Shown: positions 19,238-28,351, numbered from the stretch's first letter. The stretch: DNA of 64,000 nt from Gordonia polyisoprenivorans NBRC 16320 = JCM 10675 (GCF_000241325.1 NZ_BAEI01000072.1:1-64000); one strand, 5' to 3'. The notes: a model not told the origin generated them from the sequence alone. Made by a program: numbers and translations.

Positions 19238-21484
19238 TTGACAGACATCGTGCTCGCGGAGGTCGGGACGCCGTGCGAGCGGCAGGTGGTGGCGGAGTGG
19301 GCGCAGACCGCACATCCCGACGCATTGTTGCGGACCCTCGACGAGATCGACGCCGAGACGCTCCAACCCGAGACCGCGCTCATCCCCGCACGCGTCGTGT
19401 GGCTTCCCCCGGTCCGCAAGGGCGAGCGTCGGGTGTCGGTGGCCGACGTTCTCGTGCTGTCGAATCCGCGGCGACCGCCGGCCTTCCGGCAGAACGCGAT
19501 CAAGAAACGCCGACCCGATCGGGTGCGGGTGGCCGTCGGGGAGGCGGCCACGGTCGCCGATCTACGTGCCAGGCACGAACAGTCGTCGGCGGAGGGGGAG
19601 GCGTTCACCGCATTCGTGGGGGTACAGGCGGCGTTGTCGGCCGAACGGGCCGAACGCCAGATCGTCGGCGACCGATACAAGGTGCCCCGGCTGGTCGCCG
19701 AACAGATCGGTTCCTCGGCACGTTTTCGTGACAATGCCGCGAAACTGGCCGCCGATCTCGGCCGGCCGGTCGCCGCGGTGGTGACCGAAGCCACCGACAA
19801 GATGTCGGCGTTCGTGGCCACCCAGAGCCGGCTCATGGACGACGTGTTCTCCTCCACGTTCCGAGCGCTCTACGAGCGCGCGTGGACGGTGTCGGTCGAC
19901 CTGGACACCCTCGGCCGGCTGCGCACGCTGAACAAGAGCCACGGTCTGATCTTCCTGCCCTCGCACCGCTCCTACGTCGACACCCTGGTGCTCTCGGAAG
20001 TCCTTCGCAGCCATGACTTCCCACCGAATCTGGTGCTCGGTGGCAACAATCTCGCGATCTGGCCGATCGCCCCGGTGGCGCGGCGCGCGGGAGTGATCTT
20101 CATCCGGCGCAAGTTCGGCGGCGACCCGGTGTACAAGTTCGCGATGCGCTCGTATCTGTCGTTCATCGTCGACAAGCGCTTCAACCTCGAGTGGTACATC
20201 GAGGGCGGCCGCAGCCGAACCGGCAAACTCCGCCCGCCGAAACTCGGCCTGCTCTCGTATGTGGTCGATGCGATCGAACAACTCGACGACGCCGACATGA
20301 TGGTGGTGCCGACCTCGATTGTCTACGACCAACTCCACGAGATCGCGGCGATGGCACGCGAATCGGCCGGTGGCGCAAAGAAGCCCGAGGACGTCACCTG
20401 GCTGTTGAAGTACGCCAAGGCCCAACGCACCCATCTCGGCGAGGCGCGGGTGCGCTTCGGGACACCCTTCTCGCTGCGCGAGGCCATCGCCGACGGCGGG
20501 GACGATCCGGCGGCACTGGACAAGATCGCGTTCCGCGTGATGGACGAGATCAACGCCGCCACACCGATCTCGGCCACGTCGCTGGCCGGCTTCGCACTGC
20601 TGGGCGCGGGCGAGCGAGCCTACACCGCCGGCGAGATCGAGGAGATCCTCGAGCCGCTGCTGGACTACATCGACCGCCGGGGGCTGCCCGGTCCGGACGC
20701 ACAATTGTGCCGCGGCCTCGGTTTGCTCTCGACCCTGCGCGAACTCACCACCGCGGGAGTGCTCACCCGATTCGACGGCGGCACCGACACCGTCTGGTCG
20801 ATCGCGCCGGGCAATCATGCCGTCGCCGCGTACTACCGCAACGGCGCCCTGCACCACTTCGTCGACCGTGCCATCGTCGAGATGGCGTTGGTGGCCGCCG
20901 ATCGCGGCGATCTCGAGGCCGATGTCGATGCGATGCTGGCAGCGTCGCAGCAGGAGGCACTGCGCATCCGCGATCTGCTGAAGTTCGAGTTCTTCTTTCC
21001 GACCAAAGAGGTGTTCCTGCATCGCCTCGGCGCCGAACTCGACCTCATCGCACCCGAGTGGCGCGAGACCCCACCGACCCCGGAATGGATTCACCAGACC
21101 CTGCTCGCCACGTCCGGCGCGCTGTTCGCGCGGCGCACACTGCAGACGTTCTTCGACGCGCAACTCGTTGTCGCGCAACGGCTCGTCGCCCTCGACGACG
21201 CGCCCATCGACAAGGAGCAGGTGCTCGCCGACTGTCTCGGACTCGGCCGCCAGTTGGAATTGCAGGCGGTCATCCGCAGCAAGGACTCGGTGTCGACCGA
21301 GCTGTACGACGCTGCATTCCGTCTTGCCGAGAACCGTCATCTGATCAGCCCGGCGGAGGGCTCCGAGCGGGGTGTCGATCTCGCCGTGGCGCGGCGGGCG
21401 TGGCTCGACGAGGTCGAGGAGATGCGCGAAAGGCTGGCCAAGATCGCGGCGATCGAGGGCGAGCAGGCCGGGGGCATCCGGTGA
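19238..21484 (+). CDS. plsB: Glycerol-3-phosphate 1-O-acyltransferase
   Basis: First step of glycerolipid synthesis: acylates sn-glycerol-3-phosphate. The protein is 748 aa from TTG 19238, which has AGGAGAGG nine bases upstream; a GTG at 19178 would extend it by 20 codons. The acyltransferase motifs are intact: HRSYVD (HX4D) near residue 246, the glycerophosphate-binding EGGRSRTGK, and VPTSIVYD. The large C-terminal helical region is typical of PlsB. It matches the M. tuberculosis plsB2-plsC-Rv2484c arrangement and overlaps the next gene by 4 bp. Confidence 0.93.
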   Translation: MTDIVLAEVGTPCERQVVAEWAQTAHPDALLRTLDEIDAETLQPETALIPARVVWLPPVRKGERRVSVADVLVLSNPRRPPAFRQNAIKKRRPDRVRVAVGEAATVADLRARHEQSSAEGEAFTAFVGVQAALSAERAERQIVGDRYKVPRLVAEQIGSSARFRDNAAKLAADLGRPVAAVVTEATDKMSAFVATQSRLMDDVFSSTFRALYERAWTVSVDLDTLGRLRTLNKSHGLIFLPSHRSYVDTLVLSEVLRSHDFPPNLVLGGNNLAIWPIAPVARRAGVIFIRRKFGGDPVYKFAMRSYLSFIVDKRFNLEWYIEGGRSRTGKLRPPKLGLLSYVVDAIEQLDDADMMVVPTSIVYDQLHEIAAMARESAGGAKKPEDVTWLLKYAKAQRTHLGEARVRFGTPFSLREAIADGGDDPAALDKIAFRVMDEINAATPISATSLAGFALLGAGERAYTAGEIEEILEPLLDYIDRRGLPGPDAQLCRGLGLLSTLRELTTAGVLTRFDGGTDTVWSIAPGNHAVAAYYRNGALHHFVDRAIVEMALVAADRGDLEADVDAMLAASQQEALRIRDLLKFEFFFPTKEVFLHRLGAELDLIAPEWRETPPTPEWIHQTLLATSGALFARRTLQTFFDAQLVVAQRLVALDDAPIDKEQVLADCLGLGRQLELQAVIRSKDSVSTELYDAAFRLAENRHLISPAEGSERGVDLAVARRAWLDEVEEMRERLAKIAAIEGEQAGGIR

Positions 21485-22968
21485 GCGCGCTCGCCGCGCG
21501 ACTCGCCGAGATCCGATCGGCCAAGCGCGGCAAACAGATCGGGGCGTTCTTCGACTACGACGGCACGTTGATCGAGGGATTCTCGGCGACCGCGATCATC
21601 GGGGCGCGGGTGCGCAGCATGGAATTCGGACTCGGTGAACTCGCCGACTTCCTGCTCATCGGACTGCGCGGCGTCGAGTCCGAGCAGGATTACGCCGAGG
21701 TGCTCGACGCGACCCGACCGACGTTCGCCGGAAAGACCTATGAGGACCTACTCGCGTTGGGCGAGAGCCTGTTCAAGCACGAGACGGCCGCGCAGCTGCG
21801 ACCACAGATGTGGCAGATCCTGCGTGCCCATCGGGCGATGGGCCACCGCATCGTCATCGCGTCGTCGGCGACGCGGTTCCAGATCGCCCCGATCGCCCGT
21901 GAGATCGACGCCGATCACGCCCTGGCCACCGACGTGGAGGTGATCGACGGCGTGGTGACCGGTCGGGTGGTGGGCCGGCCATTGTGGGGGCCGGGTAAGG
22001 CGGCGGCGGTGCGTGCGCTGGCGCGAGAACACGATATGGATCTCGACGCGTCGTTCGCCTACAGCGACGGCAACGAGGACATTCCGTACCTGGAGTCGGT
22101 GGGGCATCCGGCGGCGGTGTCGCCCAAACATGTCCTGCGCGCCGAGGCGCAAGCCCGGGGATGGCCGATCCTGGATCTGCGCAACCCGACCCACAATCGA
22201 CTCGAGATGGCGGTGCGCACCGGCGCGTTCTACGGCACCTTTCTCACCTCGGCGGCGGTCGGGGTGCTCGGTGGGCTGGTGCGGCGGGACCGGTCGGCGG
22301 AGATGATGCAGTCCGCGGTGTCCGGAGGTATGGACGTCGGGCTCGCGCTGGCCGGGGTGCGTGTCGAGGTCATCAGTGGCGCAGAGTATCTGACGTCGGC
22401 GCGCCCGTGCGTCTTCGTCTTCAATCATCAGTCGAAACTCGATCTGCCGGTGATGATTCACCTGGTGCGCTTCGATGCCACGGGCGTCGCGAAGAAGGAG
22501 ATCGGCCGGCTACCGGTCTTCGGGCAGGTCCTCGACGCCGCCGGGGTGGTGTTCATCGATCGCGCCGACGCCGGGAAGGCCATCGAGCAACTCGCGCCCG
22601 CGGTGGCGAAACTCCGCGACGAGGGCGCCTCGTTGGTCGTCGCACCCGAGGGAACCCGTTCGGCGACACCACGAATCGGCCCGTTCAAGAAGGGGCCCTT
22701 TCACATCGCGATGCAGGCCGGGGTACCGGTGGTCCCGGTCGTGTTGCGCAATACCGGGGAGCTGATGTGGCGCGGGGCGCAGCTGATCAAGCCCGGGGTG
22801 GTGGAGGTCAAGGTGCTCGAGCCGGTGGACACCTCGTCGTGGATCGCCGACGACATCGGGCGCCACGCCGAAGAGGTTCGGCAACAATTCATCTCGACGC
22901 TGGCCGACTGGCCGGTCGACTATGGCGAGGACGGCGGGGCAGCGCCGGACCAGGAAGTGATCGGATGA
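21481..22968 (+). CDS. plsC: HAD-IB phosphatase fused to 1-acylglycerol-3-phosphate acyltransferase
   Basis: A 495-aa two-domain protein. Residues 1-230 are a HAD-IB hydrolase (FFDYDGTLIEG nucleophile motif; SDGNEDIPYLE as motif IV). Residues 250-490 are a PlsC acyltransferase (NHQSKLD as HX4D; PEGTRS). It would make phosphatidate and possibly dephosphorylate a pathway intermediate, as proposed for its mycobacterial relative. GTG 21481 overlaps the plsB stop, deciding the start; the longer in-frame extension upstream is plsB antiframe sequence. Its stop overlaps the next ATG. Confidence 0.93.
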   Translation: MSALAARLAEIRSAKRGKQIGAFFDYDGTLIEGFSATAIIGARVRSMEFGLGELADFLLIGLRGVESEQDYAEVLDATRPTFAGKTYEDLLALGESLFKHETAAQLRPQMWQILRAHRAMGHRIVIASSATRFQIAPIAREIDADHALATDVEVIDGVVTGRVVGRPLWGPGKAAAVRALAREHDMDLDASFAYSDGNEDIPYLESVGHPAAVSPKHVLRAEAQARGWPILDLRNPTHNRLEMAVRTGAFYGTFLTSAAVGVLGGLVRRDRSAEMMQSAVSGGMDVGLALAGVRVEVISGAEYLTSARPCVFVFNHQSKLDLPVMIHLVRFDATGVAKKEIGRLPVFGQVLDAAGVVFIDRADAGKAIEQLAPAVAKLRDEGASLVVAPEGTRSATPRIGPFKKGPFHIAMQAGVPVVPVVLRNTGELMWRGAQLIKPGVVEVKVLEPVDTSSWIADDIGRHAEEVRQQFISTLADWPVDYGEDGGAAPDQEVIG

Positions 22969-24389
22969 GCGGGGACCGCCCACTCGACTGGGGCACCGAA
23001 CCCCACATGAGCCCGGTCGACACCGTGATGTGGCGTGGTGACAGCGATCGCCGGCTGCGTGGCACGATCTGCATGCTGGAGATCTACGACCGTGTGCCGG
23101 ACTGGGATCGGCTGATCGCCGCCCACGAGTGGGGAAGTCGTATGGCACCGCGCTTTCGGCAGCGGGTGATCGACTCGCCGTTCGGTACCGGCACACCGAG
23201 CTGGGCGATCGACCCGGAGTTCGACCTGCACTATCACGTGCGCCGGCTACGGTTGGCAGGAGACGGCTCGATGCGCGAATTGCTGTCCACCTGTGAACAA
23301 TTGGCGATGACCGCGCTCGACCCGGCGCGGCCACCGTGGGAGGGCTATCTCATCGAGGGGCTGCCCGACGGCAAGGCGGCGTACTTCCTCAAGGGCCACC
23401 ACGCGCTGACCGACGGTCTCGGCGCGATCATCGCACTGGCGCAACTGCATTCGACCACCCGCGAGCCGAAACCCGATAAGCCGCAGCCGCCCGAACCCGC
23501 GCCGGTCAACGTCTCGGCACTGGAGGTGTTACGTCGTCAGATCGGCGACGAGGTGGCGCGGGTACCGCATCGCGTCGACGTCGTGGTGAGCGGTGCCCGT
23601 GCACTCGTCGACCCGCAACGGGCGTTGAGCAAGGTACTTCGCTACGGACGTTCGGTGCCGCGGGTCGCCGGTTTGGTGAGCCCGCCCGGGTCACCACTGC
23701 TGGCCCATCGCAGCCTGTCGTGGCGGTTCGCGGCGTTCGAGGTGCCCTTCGCCGATCTGCGGGCCGCCGGGTCGGCGGTGCGTGCCTCGGTCAACGACGT
23801 GTACCTGGGCGGCCTGATCGGCGGATTCCGCATTTATCACGAACGCCTCGGCCGGCCGGTCGAGGCGATCCCGGTGGCGATTCCCATCTCGGTACGCCGA
23901 CCCGAGGACCCCGAGGGAGGCAATCGGATTGCGGTGGGCCGCATGGCCGGTCCCGTCGGCATCGCCGACCCCTTCGAGCGGGTGCTGACGATCCGCGAGC
24001 AGGTGCGGGCGGCACGCACCGAACCCGCCGTCGACGTGTTCAACACCATGGGGCCGGTACTGGCCTGGATACCGGGACGGCTGCTGGGACAGTTCAGCGG
24101 CGCCACGAGCGGCAACGACCTGCAGGCCAGCAACGTACCGGGAATCCCATGGGAGACCTTCGTCGCCGGCGCCAAGGTGGAACGAATGTATCCCTTCGGC
24201 CCGCTGCCCGGCTGCGCGGTGATGGCGACGATGATCACCCATAACGGCATTGCCTGTCTGGGAATCAATTTCGATGCGGCGTCGATCACCGAACCGGAGA
24301 TCTTCGCCGAGAGCGTCGTCGCCGGATTCGATGAGGTGCTCGCCCTGTCCGGGGCCGCCTCGCCGGCGACCATGACCCACGTGGTGTGA
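22965..24389 (+). CDS. Wax ester synthase/diacylglycerol acyltransferase
   Basis: WS/DGAT-family enzyme of 474 aa that uses acyl-CoA to esterify diacylglycerol or fatty alcohols, giving storage triacylglycerol or wax esters. The catalytic HHALTDG (HHxxxDG) lies near residue 145; the family's PLW-type region appears as MSPVDTVMWRG at the N-terminus, and SNVPG is present. The ATG overlaps the plsC stop (ATGA). With plsB and plsC it forms one coupled operon for storage-lipid assembly, closed by the hairpin at 24401. Confidence 0.92.
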   Translation: MSGDRPLDWGTEPHMSPVDTVMWRGDSDRRLRGTICMLEIYDRVPDWDRLIAAHEWGSRMAPRFRQRVIDSPFGTGTPSWAIDPEFDLHYHVRRLRLAGDGSMRELLSTCEQLAMTALDPARPPWEGYLIEGLPDGKAAYFLKGHHALTDGLGAIIALAQLHSTTREPKPDKPQPPEPAPVNVSALEVLRRQIGDEVARVPHRVDVVVSGARALVDPQRALSKVLRYGRSVPRVAGLVSPPGSPLLAHRSLSWRFAAFEVPFADLRAAGSAVRASVNDVYLGGLIGGFRIYHERLGRPVEAIPVAIPISVRRPEDPEGGNRIAVGRMAGPVGIADPFERVLTIREQVRAARTEPAVDVFNTMGPVLAWIPGRLLGQFSGATSGNDLQASNVPGIPWETFVAGAKVERMYPFGPLPGCAVMATMITHNGIACLGINFDAASITEPEIFAESVVAGFDEVLALSGAASPATMTHVV

Positions 24390-24400
24390 GGCGAAAAGCA

Positions 24401-24428
24401 AAAAACCGCCTGTGACCAGGCGGTTTTT
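24401..24428. terminator. Bidirectional Rho-independent terminator
   Basis: AAAAACCGCCTG and CAGGCGGTTTTT pair perfectly around a four-base loop, with A and T tracts on the two sides. It can end the plsB operon on the plus strand and the tRNA-Asn transcript on the minus strand. Confidence 0.93.
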
Positions 24429-24431
24429 AAG

Positions 24432-24504
24432 CTCCCCCAACTGGACTCGAACCAGTAACCGTTCGATTAACAGTCGAATGCTCTGCCAATTGAGCTATGG
24501 GGGA
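24432..24504 (-). tRNA. tRNA-Asn (GTT)
   Basis: A 73-nt cloverleaf on the minus strand. The acceptor arms TCCCCCA and TGGGGGA pair; the anticodon loop CTGTTAA gives anticodon GTT; the T loop is TTCGAGT. CCA is not encoded. Confidence 0.97.
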
Positions 24505-24618
24505 CTGCTCGGGTGGTGCCGGTGTCCCCCCGTCGGGGCGGCATCAGAACCGAACGCTGACTCTAGCGCATGGATCGGGCAAAGAACAAAACGCCAGTTC
24601 GCGGGTACCTTCTGGTGA

Positions 24619-24664
24619 TTCCGGGTGATCCTGTGCCCGGTTGCCGGCACAAGATCACCCGGAA
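24619..24664 (-). terminator. Long hairpin between tRNA-Met and tRNA-Asn
   Basis: TTCCGGGTGATC pairs with GATCACCCGGAA and an inner TGTGCC pairs with GGCACA across a single mismatch. It lies just downstream of tRNA-Met on the minus strand and likely separates the two tRNA transcripts or protects the 3' end. Confidence 0.65.
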
Positions 24665-24681
24665 CCGCGGCTGGGTGATGG

Positions 24682-24755
24682 TGGGGCGGGCGGGGCTCGA
24701 ACCCGCGACCTACGGATTATGAGTCCGCGGCTCTAACCGACTGAGCTACCGCCCC
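24682..24755 (-). tRNA. tRNA-Met (CAT)
   Basis: A 74-nt cloverleaf on the minus strand with acceptor arms GGGGCGG/CCGCCCC, anticodon loop CTCATAA (CAT) and T loop TTCGAGC. The body looks like an elongator tRNA-Met. A lysidine-modified tRNA-Ile also has a CAT gene anticodon and cannot be fully excluded from sequence alone. Confidence 0.9.
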
Positions 24756-24879
24756 GGTGGGCATCTCGTGCCCGAGCAGCGACATTACCCCACGGCCTGC
24801 GTGCGTCGCCCTCGCTGTGTCGCTGACGAGGCCGTCGCTGCTTGACGCATCCGGCAGGCCGGGGGCCTACCCTGGTGAC

Positions 24880-25305
24880 ATGGCTCTGAGTATCGAAGAA
24901 CGACAAGCTTTTCTGGCCGAGCCCCATATTGGTGCGCTCTCGATCGAGGCGGGTGCCGACCGCGCTCCGCTCGTGGTGCCGATCTGGTATCAGTACACCC
25001 CAGGCGGCGACCTGTGGTTTCTGACCGGAGCCGATTCACGCAAGATGCGCCTGCTCGACACTGCCGGACGCTGTTCGCTGATGGTCGAGCGTCTCGACCC
25101 GTCGATCCGGTACGTCGCGGTGTCCGGGCCGGTGATCGATACCGCGCCGGGTACGCGTGCCGATCTCGTGGAGATGGCCGCGCGGTATCTGCCGGCCGAG
25201 AAGGTGGACGGCTATGTCGAGTTCGCCGCCGCCGAGCACGGTACCCAGACCCGCGTGACCGTCCGGACAGATCAGTGGGTCTCGGCGGACCTGGGGAACG
25301 TCTGA
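24880..25305 (+). CDS. Pyridoxamine 5'-phosphate oxidase-fold protein
   Basis: A 141-aa split-barrel flavin-binding-type protein. MALSIEERQAFL at the N-terminus, the strand APLVVPIWYQYTPGGDLWF and GADSRKMRLL are characteristic of the PNPOx-like/F420-dependent family of actinobacteria. The substrate and cofactor (FMN, F420 or heme) cannot be told from the sequence. It stands alone between the tRNAs and a convergent FadR-type regulator. Confidence 0.82.
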   Translation: MALSIEERQAFLAEPHIGALSIEAGADRAPLVVPIWYQYTPGGDLWFLTGADSRKMRLLDTAGRCSLMVERLDPSIRYVAVSGPVIDTAPGTRADLVEMAARYLPAEKVDGYVEFAAAEHGTQTRVTVRTDQWVSADLGNV

Positions 25306-25324
25306 CCCTACGTCCAACGCGATT

Positions 25325-26077
25325 TCAGCTGTCGACGTCGTTCCAGATGCCGGTCTGCTCAAGGTGTTTCACCAGTCGCTCGGCGCCGTCGTCGAATTGG
25401 CGGCGGGTCTGAGCGATCACCTCGTCGCGATCGCCGGCGCGGTAGGCCGCGATCAGTCGGTCGTGACTGTCCACGGCGACCTCGCCCCATTCCGGGTCGG
25501 AGGCGTAGAGCTGGGTGGGGGTGTAGCGCGCCGCCGAGAGCAGGAACCAGGCGAGTTTCTTCCCGGCCGCGATCACGTTGTGGCGCCGGTGGAACTCGAA
25601 TTCCGCGTCGATGATGGCCGCCGTGTCGCCGGAGGCCACGGTCGAGCGCAACTTCTGGTTACACCACTCGAGGTCGGCGATTTCCTCGGAGGTGATCACC
25701 TCGGCGGTGCGCAGAGCGAGCTTCACCGCGATCTCACCTTGCAGCCAGAAGAGGTCGTCGACGTCGATGCGGTCGAGATCGGAGACCCGGTAACCGCGAT
25801 GAGGCTCGAGGCTTACCATTCCCTCACCGCGCAGCGTGAGCAGGGCCTCGCGGACCGGTGTCACGCTCACCCCGAGCCGCTCGGCGGTCTCGTCGAGGCG
25901 GATGTACTCGCCGGGCCGGAAGTCCGCGGTCATGATCAGGTGCCGCAGATGCGCGGCGACCTCCTCGGACAGCTGCGGGCGGCGGCGCAGGCGCGCACGG
26001 TCGTCGGCGCCGCCCGCGCGACCTTCCGGACGCTCGGACGCCGAGGGTCGTGCCGATGATGTCGCGCTGGATTTCAT
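25325..26077 (-). CDS. FadR/GntR-family transcriptional regulator (Mce1R-like)
   Basis: A 250-aa regulator. The winged helix-turn-helix (LDETAERLGVSVTPVREALL, residues about 58-77) is followed by an FCD ligand domain whose metal/ligand residues include DAEFEFHRRHN and HDRLIAAYRAGD. The sequence pattern and the neighbours (Mce-associated protein, FadD5-like ligase, alcohol dehydrogenase) recall Mce1R, the FadR-type repressor of mycobacterial mce1; this is inference. ATG 26077 is preferred; the GTG at 26113 would add residues encoded by an acyl-CoA dehydrogenase remnant in another frame. Confidence 0.82.
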   Translation of the reverse strand: MKSSATSSARPSASERPEGRAGGADDRARLRRRPQLSEEVAAHLRHLIMTADFRPGEYIRLDETAERLGVSVTPVREALLTLRGEGMVSLEPHRGYRVSDLDRIDVDDLFWLQGEIAVKLALRTAEVITSEEIADLEWCNQKLRSTVASGDTAAIIDAEFEFHRRHNVIAAGKKLAWFLLSAARYTPTQLYASDPEWGEVAVDSHDRLIAAYRAGDRDEVIAQTRRQFDDGAERLVKHLEQTGIWNDVDS

Positions 26078-26165
26078 TGGTGCCACCGTAGACCGTCGAG
26101 GTGAGTGCGCCACGCATCCGGCGTCGGGTCGAATCCGGGTGCGTGCGTCGCCCGTGGATCATCAC
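26040..26165 (-). pseudogene. 3'-terminal remnant of an acyl-CoA dehydrogenase gene
   Basis: On the minus strand, in a frame different from the regulator, the sequence encodes GALTSTVYGGTNEIQRDIIG, matching the highly conserved C-terminal end of acyl-CoA dehydrogenases. A weaker AVMIHG lies about 20 codons before it, then a stop. No other part of the enzyme is present. It overlaps the first codons of the FadR-type regulator. This looks like a deletion scar. Confidence 0.6.
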
Positions 26166-26179
26166 GGCCGCCTCCGAAT

Positions 26180-26194
26180 CATATGTTTGATATG
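26180..26194. promoter_or_regulatory. AT-rich operator candidate CATATGTTTGATATG
   Basis: CATAT-GTTTG-ATATG is a perfect inverted repeat, with an overlapping ATCA...TGAT symmetry, in the divergent spacer between the FadR-type regulator and the Mce-associated gene. It is a candidate autoregulatory site. Confidence 0.45.
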
Positions 26195-26240
26195 TCTACC
26201 CGTGACCGGCGCCACAGATACTGCCGCTACATTGGTGGCC

Positions 26241-27101
26241 ATGCCCAAGTCAGCACGCCGATCCACGCAGAGTTCTCCGGTGGACGAGAGCTCGCTTGCC
26301 GGCGATGGCGATGAGAGTGAGACCAGGGGAGACGTCGACACCGTAAGAGCGGGCGAGGACTCGGTCGGTGCAGGTGAGTGTGCCGGATCGGGGATCTCGG
26401 AACCCACCCCGCTCGACGGCGAGGGTTTCCTCGAGGCCAATCGCCGCGAGCGCGAGCGGTTGCGCGCCGACGCCGAACGCAAGGCGGCCCGCTCGTCGGA
26501 CCCGGATCGGGTGCCGCGCAAACTCGGTGACGACGAGTCGGCTGCGACGTCGGGACCTGCACGGCGCCGGCGCCTGACGGTGGGCGGGAGCCGTGCCCTG
26601 TTCGCGGTGGTTGCGGTGCTCGTCGTGCTCGTGGTCGGACTCGGGGTGTCCACCGGTGTGCTGGCCTATCGCCTGCACAGCGCCGACAGTGCGGCGGCCG
26701 CCGGGCCGTCCGATGCCGACCGGAAGACCGTGATCGACACCGCCAAGAACTACGCCGCGACGCTGACCACCTACGACTCGTCGAACTACGGCGATCTCGA
26801 CGCGCGTATCCGCCAGATCTCCACCCCCGACTTCGCCAAGACGTTCATCGCGTCCTCGCAGGACGCCCGAGCGGGTAACGCCAACGCCAAGGGAGTCTCC
26901 AAGGCCACCGCCGCACACGGGGGTATCGAGTCGATGAGCGCCGACAACGCCGTCGTGCTCGTCAGCCTGGATCAGACCATCACCTCACCGGAGCTGGCGA
27001 GCGAGGTGCCCCAGGGCATCCCGTATCAGTCCAGGGTGTTGGTGACGCTCACCAAACAGGACGGACGCTGGATGCTGGCGGGGTTCACGGTCGTCGAATA
27101 A
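26241..27101 (+). CDS. Mce-associated membrane protein
   Basis: A 286-aa protein. The N-terminal 110 residues are charged and disordered. One membrane helix (about 117-142, FAVVAVLVVLVVGLGVSTG) precedes an extracytoplasmic domain of about 140 residues ending RVLVTLTKQDGRWMLAGFTVVE. This topology and ending are typical of Mas/OmamA-type proteins that stabilise Mce lipid-uptake complexes in mycobacteria. No yrbE or mce gene is within the window, so it would be an orphan. Convergent with the TetR gene, whose stop is 1 bp away. Confidence 0.8.
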   Translation: MPKSARRSTQSSPVDESSLAGDGDESETRGDVDTVRAGEDSVGAGECAGSGISEPTPLDGEGFLEANRRERERLRADAERKAARSSDPDRVPRKLGDDESAATSGPARRRRLTVGGSRALFAVVAVLVVLVVGLGVSTGVLAYRLHSADSAAAAGPSDADRKTVIDTAKNYAATLTTYDSSNYGDLDARIRQISTPDFAKTFIASSQDARAGNANAKGVSKATAAHGGIESMSADNAVVLVSLDQTITSPELASEVPQGIPYQSRVLVTLTKQDGRWMLAGFTVVE

Positions 27102-27102
27102 C

Positions 27103-28272
27103 TCACCGGGTCAAGAGAATTCGTCGACCGATCGCGTCGATGCGAGCCGGCGCGGGCGGCTGGGAGCCGCGAACCAGATCGGCGACGACCGCCAGTTCGG
27201 CATGGACCAGGAAGCGCGCTCGGCTCGCGTCGACGTCGGGGTGCGCCCGACATACCCAGGCTGCCCACTCCTCGACGTTGCGGCGTTGCTGGGTGCGCAG
27301 CGCGGTCCGGGTACGGGCCTCGAGATGGCCCGCTTCGGACAGGTAGACGGTCATCAGTTCCGGTGCAGCACAACATAGGTCGATGTAGCGTCGCACCATG
27401 TGTGCTACTGCGTCGGCCGGCGTCCGCGACGCGGCGAGGGCGTCGGCGATACTGGCGGTGGTACGGTCGGAGGCTCGCCAGAACGCTGCCTCGAGAATCG
27501 CCACCTTGCTGGTGAAATGCCGGTAGACCCCGGAGGCCGGGATGCCCGCGGCCTGCCCGATTTCCTCGATCGTCACGTCGTGGAAGCCGCGGACGGCGAA
27601 CAGGGCGATCGATTCGGACAGGATGATCTCGCGTCTGCCCGTCGGGGAGAGTCCGGGTCCGGTCACGGGATCCGACGCGGCGGATTCGAGGAGATCGAGG
27701 TCGAGCAGGCTCATCGCCGCGTCGCAGAGCAGTTGTTGCACCTCTGGTGCCGGCAGAGTGGCCCGATGGGTGGCGGGGCTGGCCACGACACTGGTCATCG
27801 CGGCGGCGAGGGTGTCGGCGTCGTCGCGGTCGAGATCGGTGCGCGCGCGCAGAATCGCCGACCGGATACGACGATGCTGTGCGATCACCACCGCACGCAC
27901 GTGTGCGGCGTCGGCCCCGCTCAGATACCGCGATTCCCAGCGATAGAGACCGCCGGTGCGCCGGTTCTCGATCGAGGTCGCCGCGATGGCTGCCAACAGT
28001 GCATGCAACTCCCGGCGTGGATCGGTCTCGGCCGGGACGTCCGAGGTGGCTGCGGCGAGACGGTCCGCCAAGACCGTGGTGGCCTCGGCGAACAGGGCGT
28101 ATTTGTTGGGGAAGTGGCGATACAGCGCCGGTGCCGACACGTCTGCGGCCTCGGCGATGTCGTCGAGGCGGACCGCGTGAAAGCCGCCATCGCTGAACGC
28201 GCGCGCCGCCACCTCGATGAGGTGCTTGCGGCGATCGACCGGCCGCCGCCGGGGCGTACTCCGGATGGTCAC
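27103..28272 (-). CDS. Double TetR-family regulator (two TetR modules in one chain)
   Basis: A 389-aa protein containing two complete TetR units. Module 1 has its helix-turn-helix at residues about 25-55 (LDDIAEAADVSAPALYRHFP). Module 2 has a second one at about 220-245 (IEEIGQAAGIPASGVYRHF). Each is followed by a helical ligand domain. A monomer with two DNA-binding heads would act as a pseudo-dimer. The start is GTG 28272; the longer frame upstream reads AT-rich intergenic DNA. It is divergent from the enoyl-CoA hydratase/FadD genes and likely controls them. Confidence 0.86.
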   Translation of the reverse strand: MTIRSTPRRRPVDRRKHLIEVAARAFSDGGFHAVRLDDIAEAADVSAPALYRHFPNKYALFAEATTVLADRLAAATSDVPAETDPRRELHALLAAIAATSIENRRTGGLYRWESRYLSGADAAHVRAVVIAQHRRIRSAILRARTDLDRDDADTLAAAMTSVVASPATHRATLPAPEVQQLLCDAAMSLLDLDLLESAASDPVTGPGLSPTGRREIILSESIALFAVRGFHDVTIEEIGQAAGIPASGVYRHFTSKVAILEAAFWRASDRTTASIADALAASRTPADAVAHMVRRYIDLCCAAPELMTVYLSEAGHLEARTRTALRTQQRRNVEEWAAWVCRAHPDVDASRARFLVHAELAVVADLVRGSQPPAPARIDAIGRRILLTR

Positions 28273-28351
28273 GTCGACAGCGTAGTCGGATGGTCCATTC
28301 GCAGAGACGATCCAGGAAAATTTCACGAAAAGTGCTGCTGAAGCGCTTGTT

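Noticed and set aside
19562-21340. 592-codon minus-strand frame opposite plsB
   Set aside because: The composition is that of an antisense shadow, and plsB motifs on the plus strand are complete.
20191-21480. N-terminal extension of the HAD-PlsC protein within plsB
   Set aside because: The extension is a shadow of plsB in another frame. The GTG at 21481 overlaps the plsB stop and starts just before the HAD domain.
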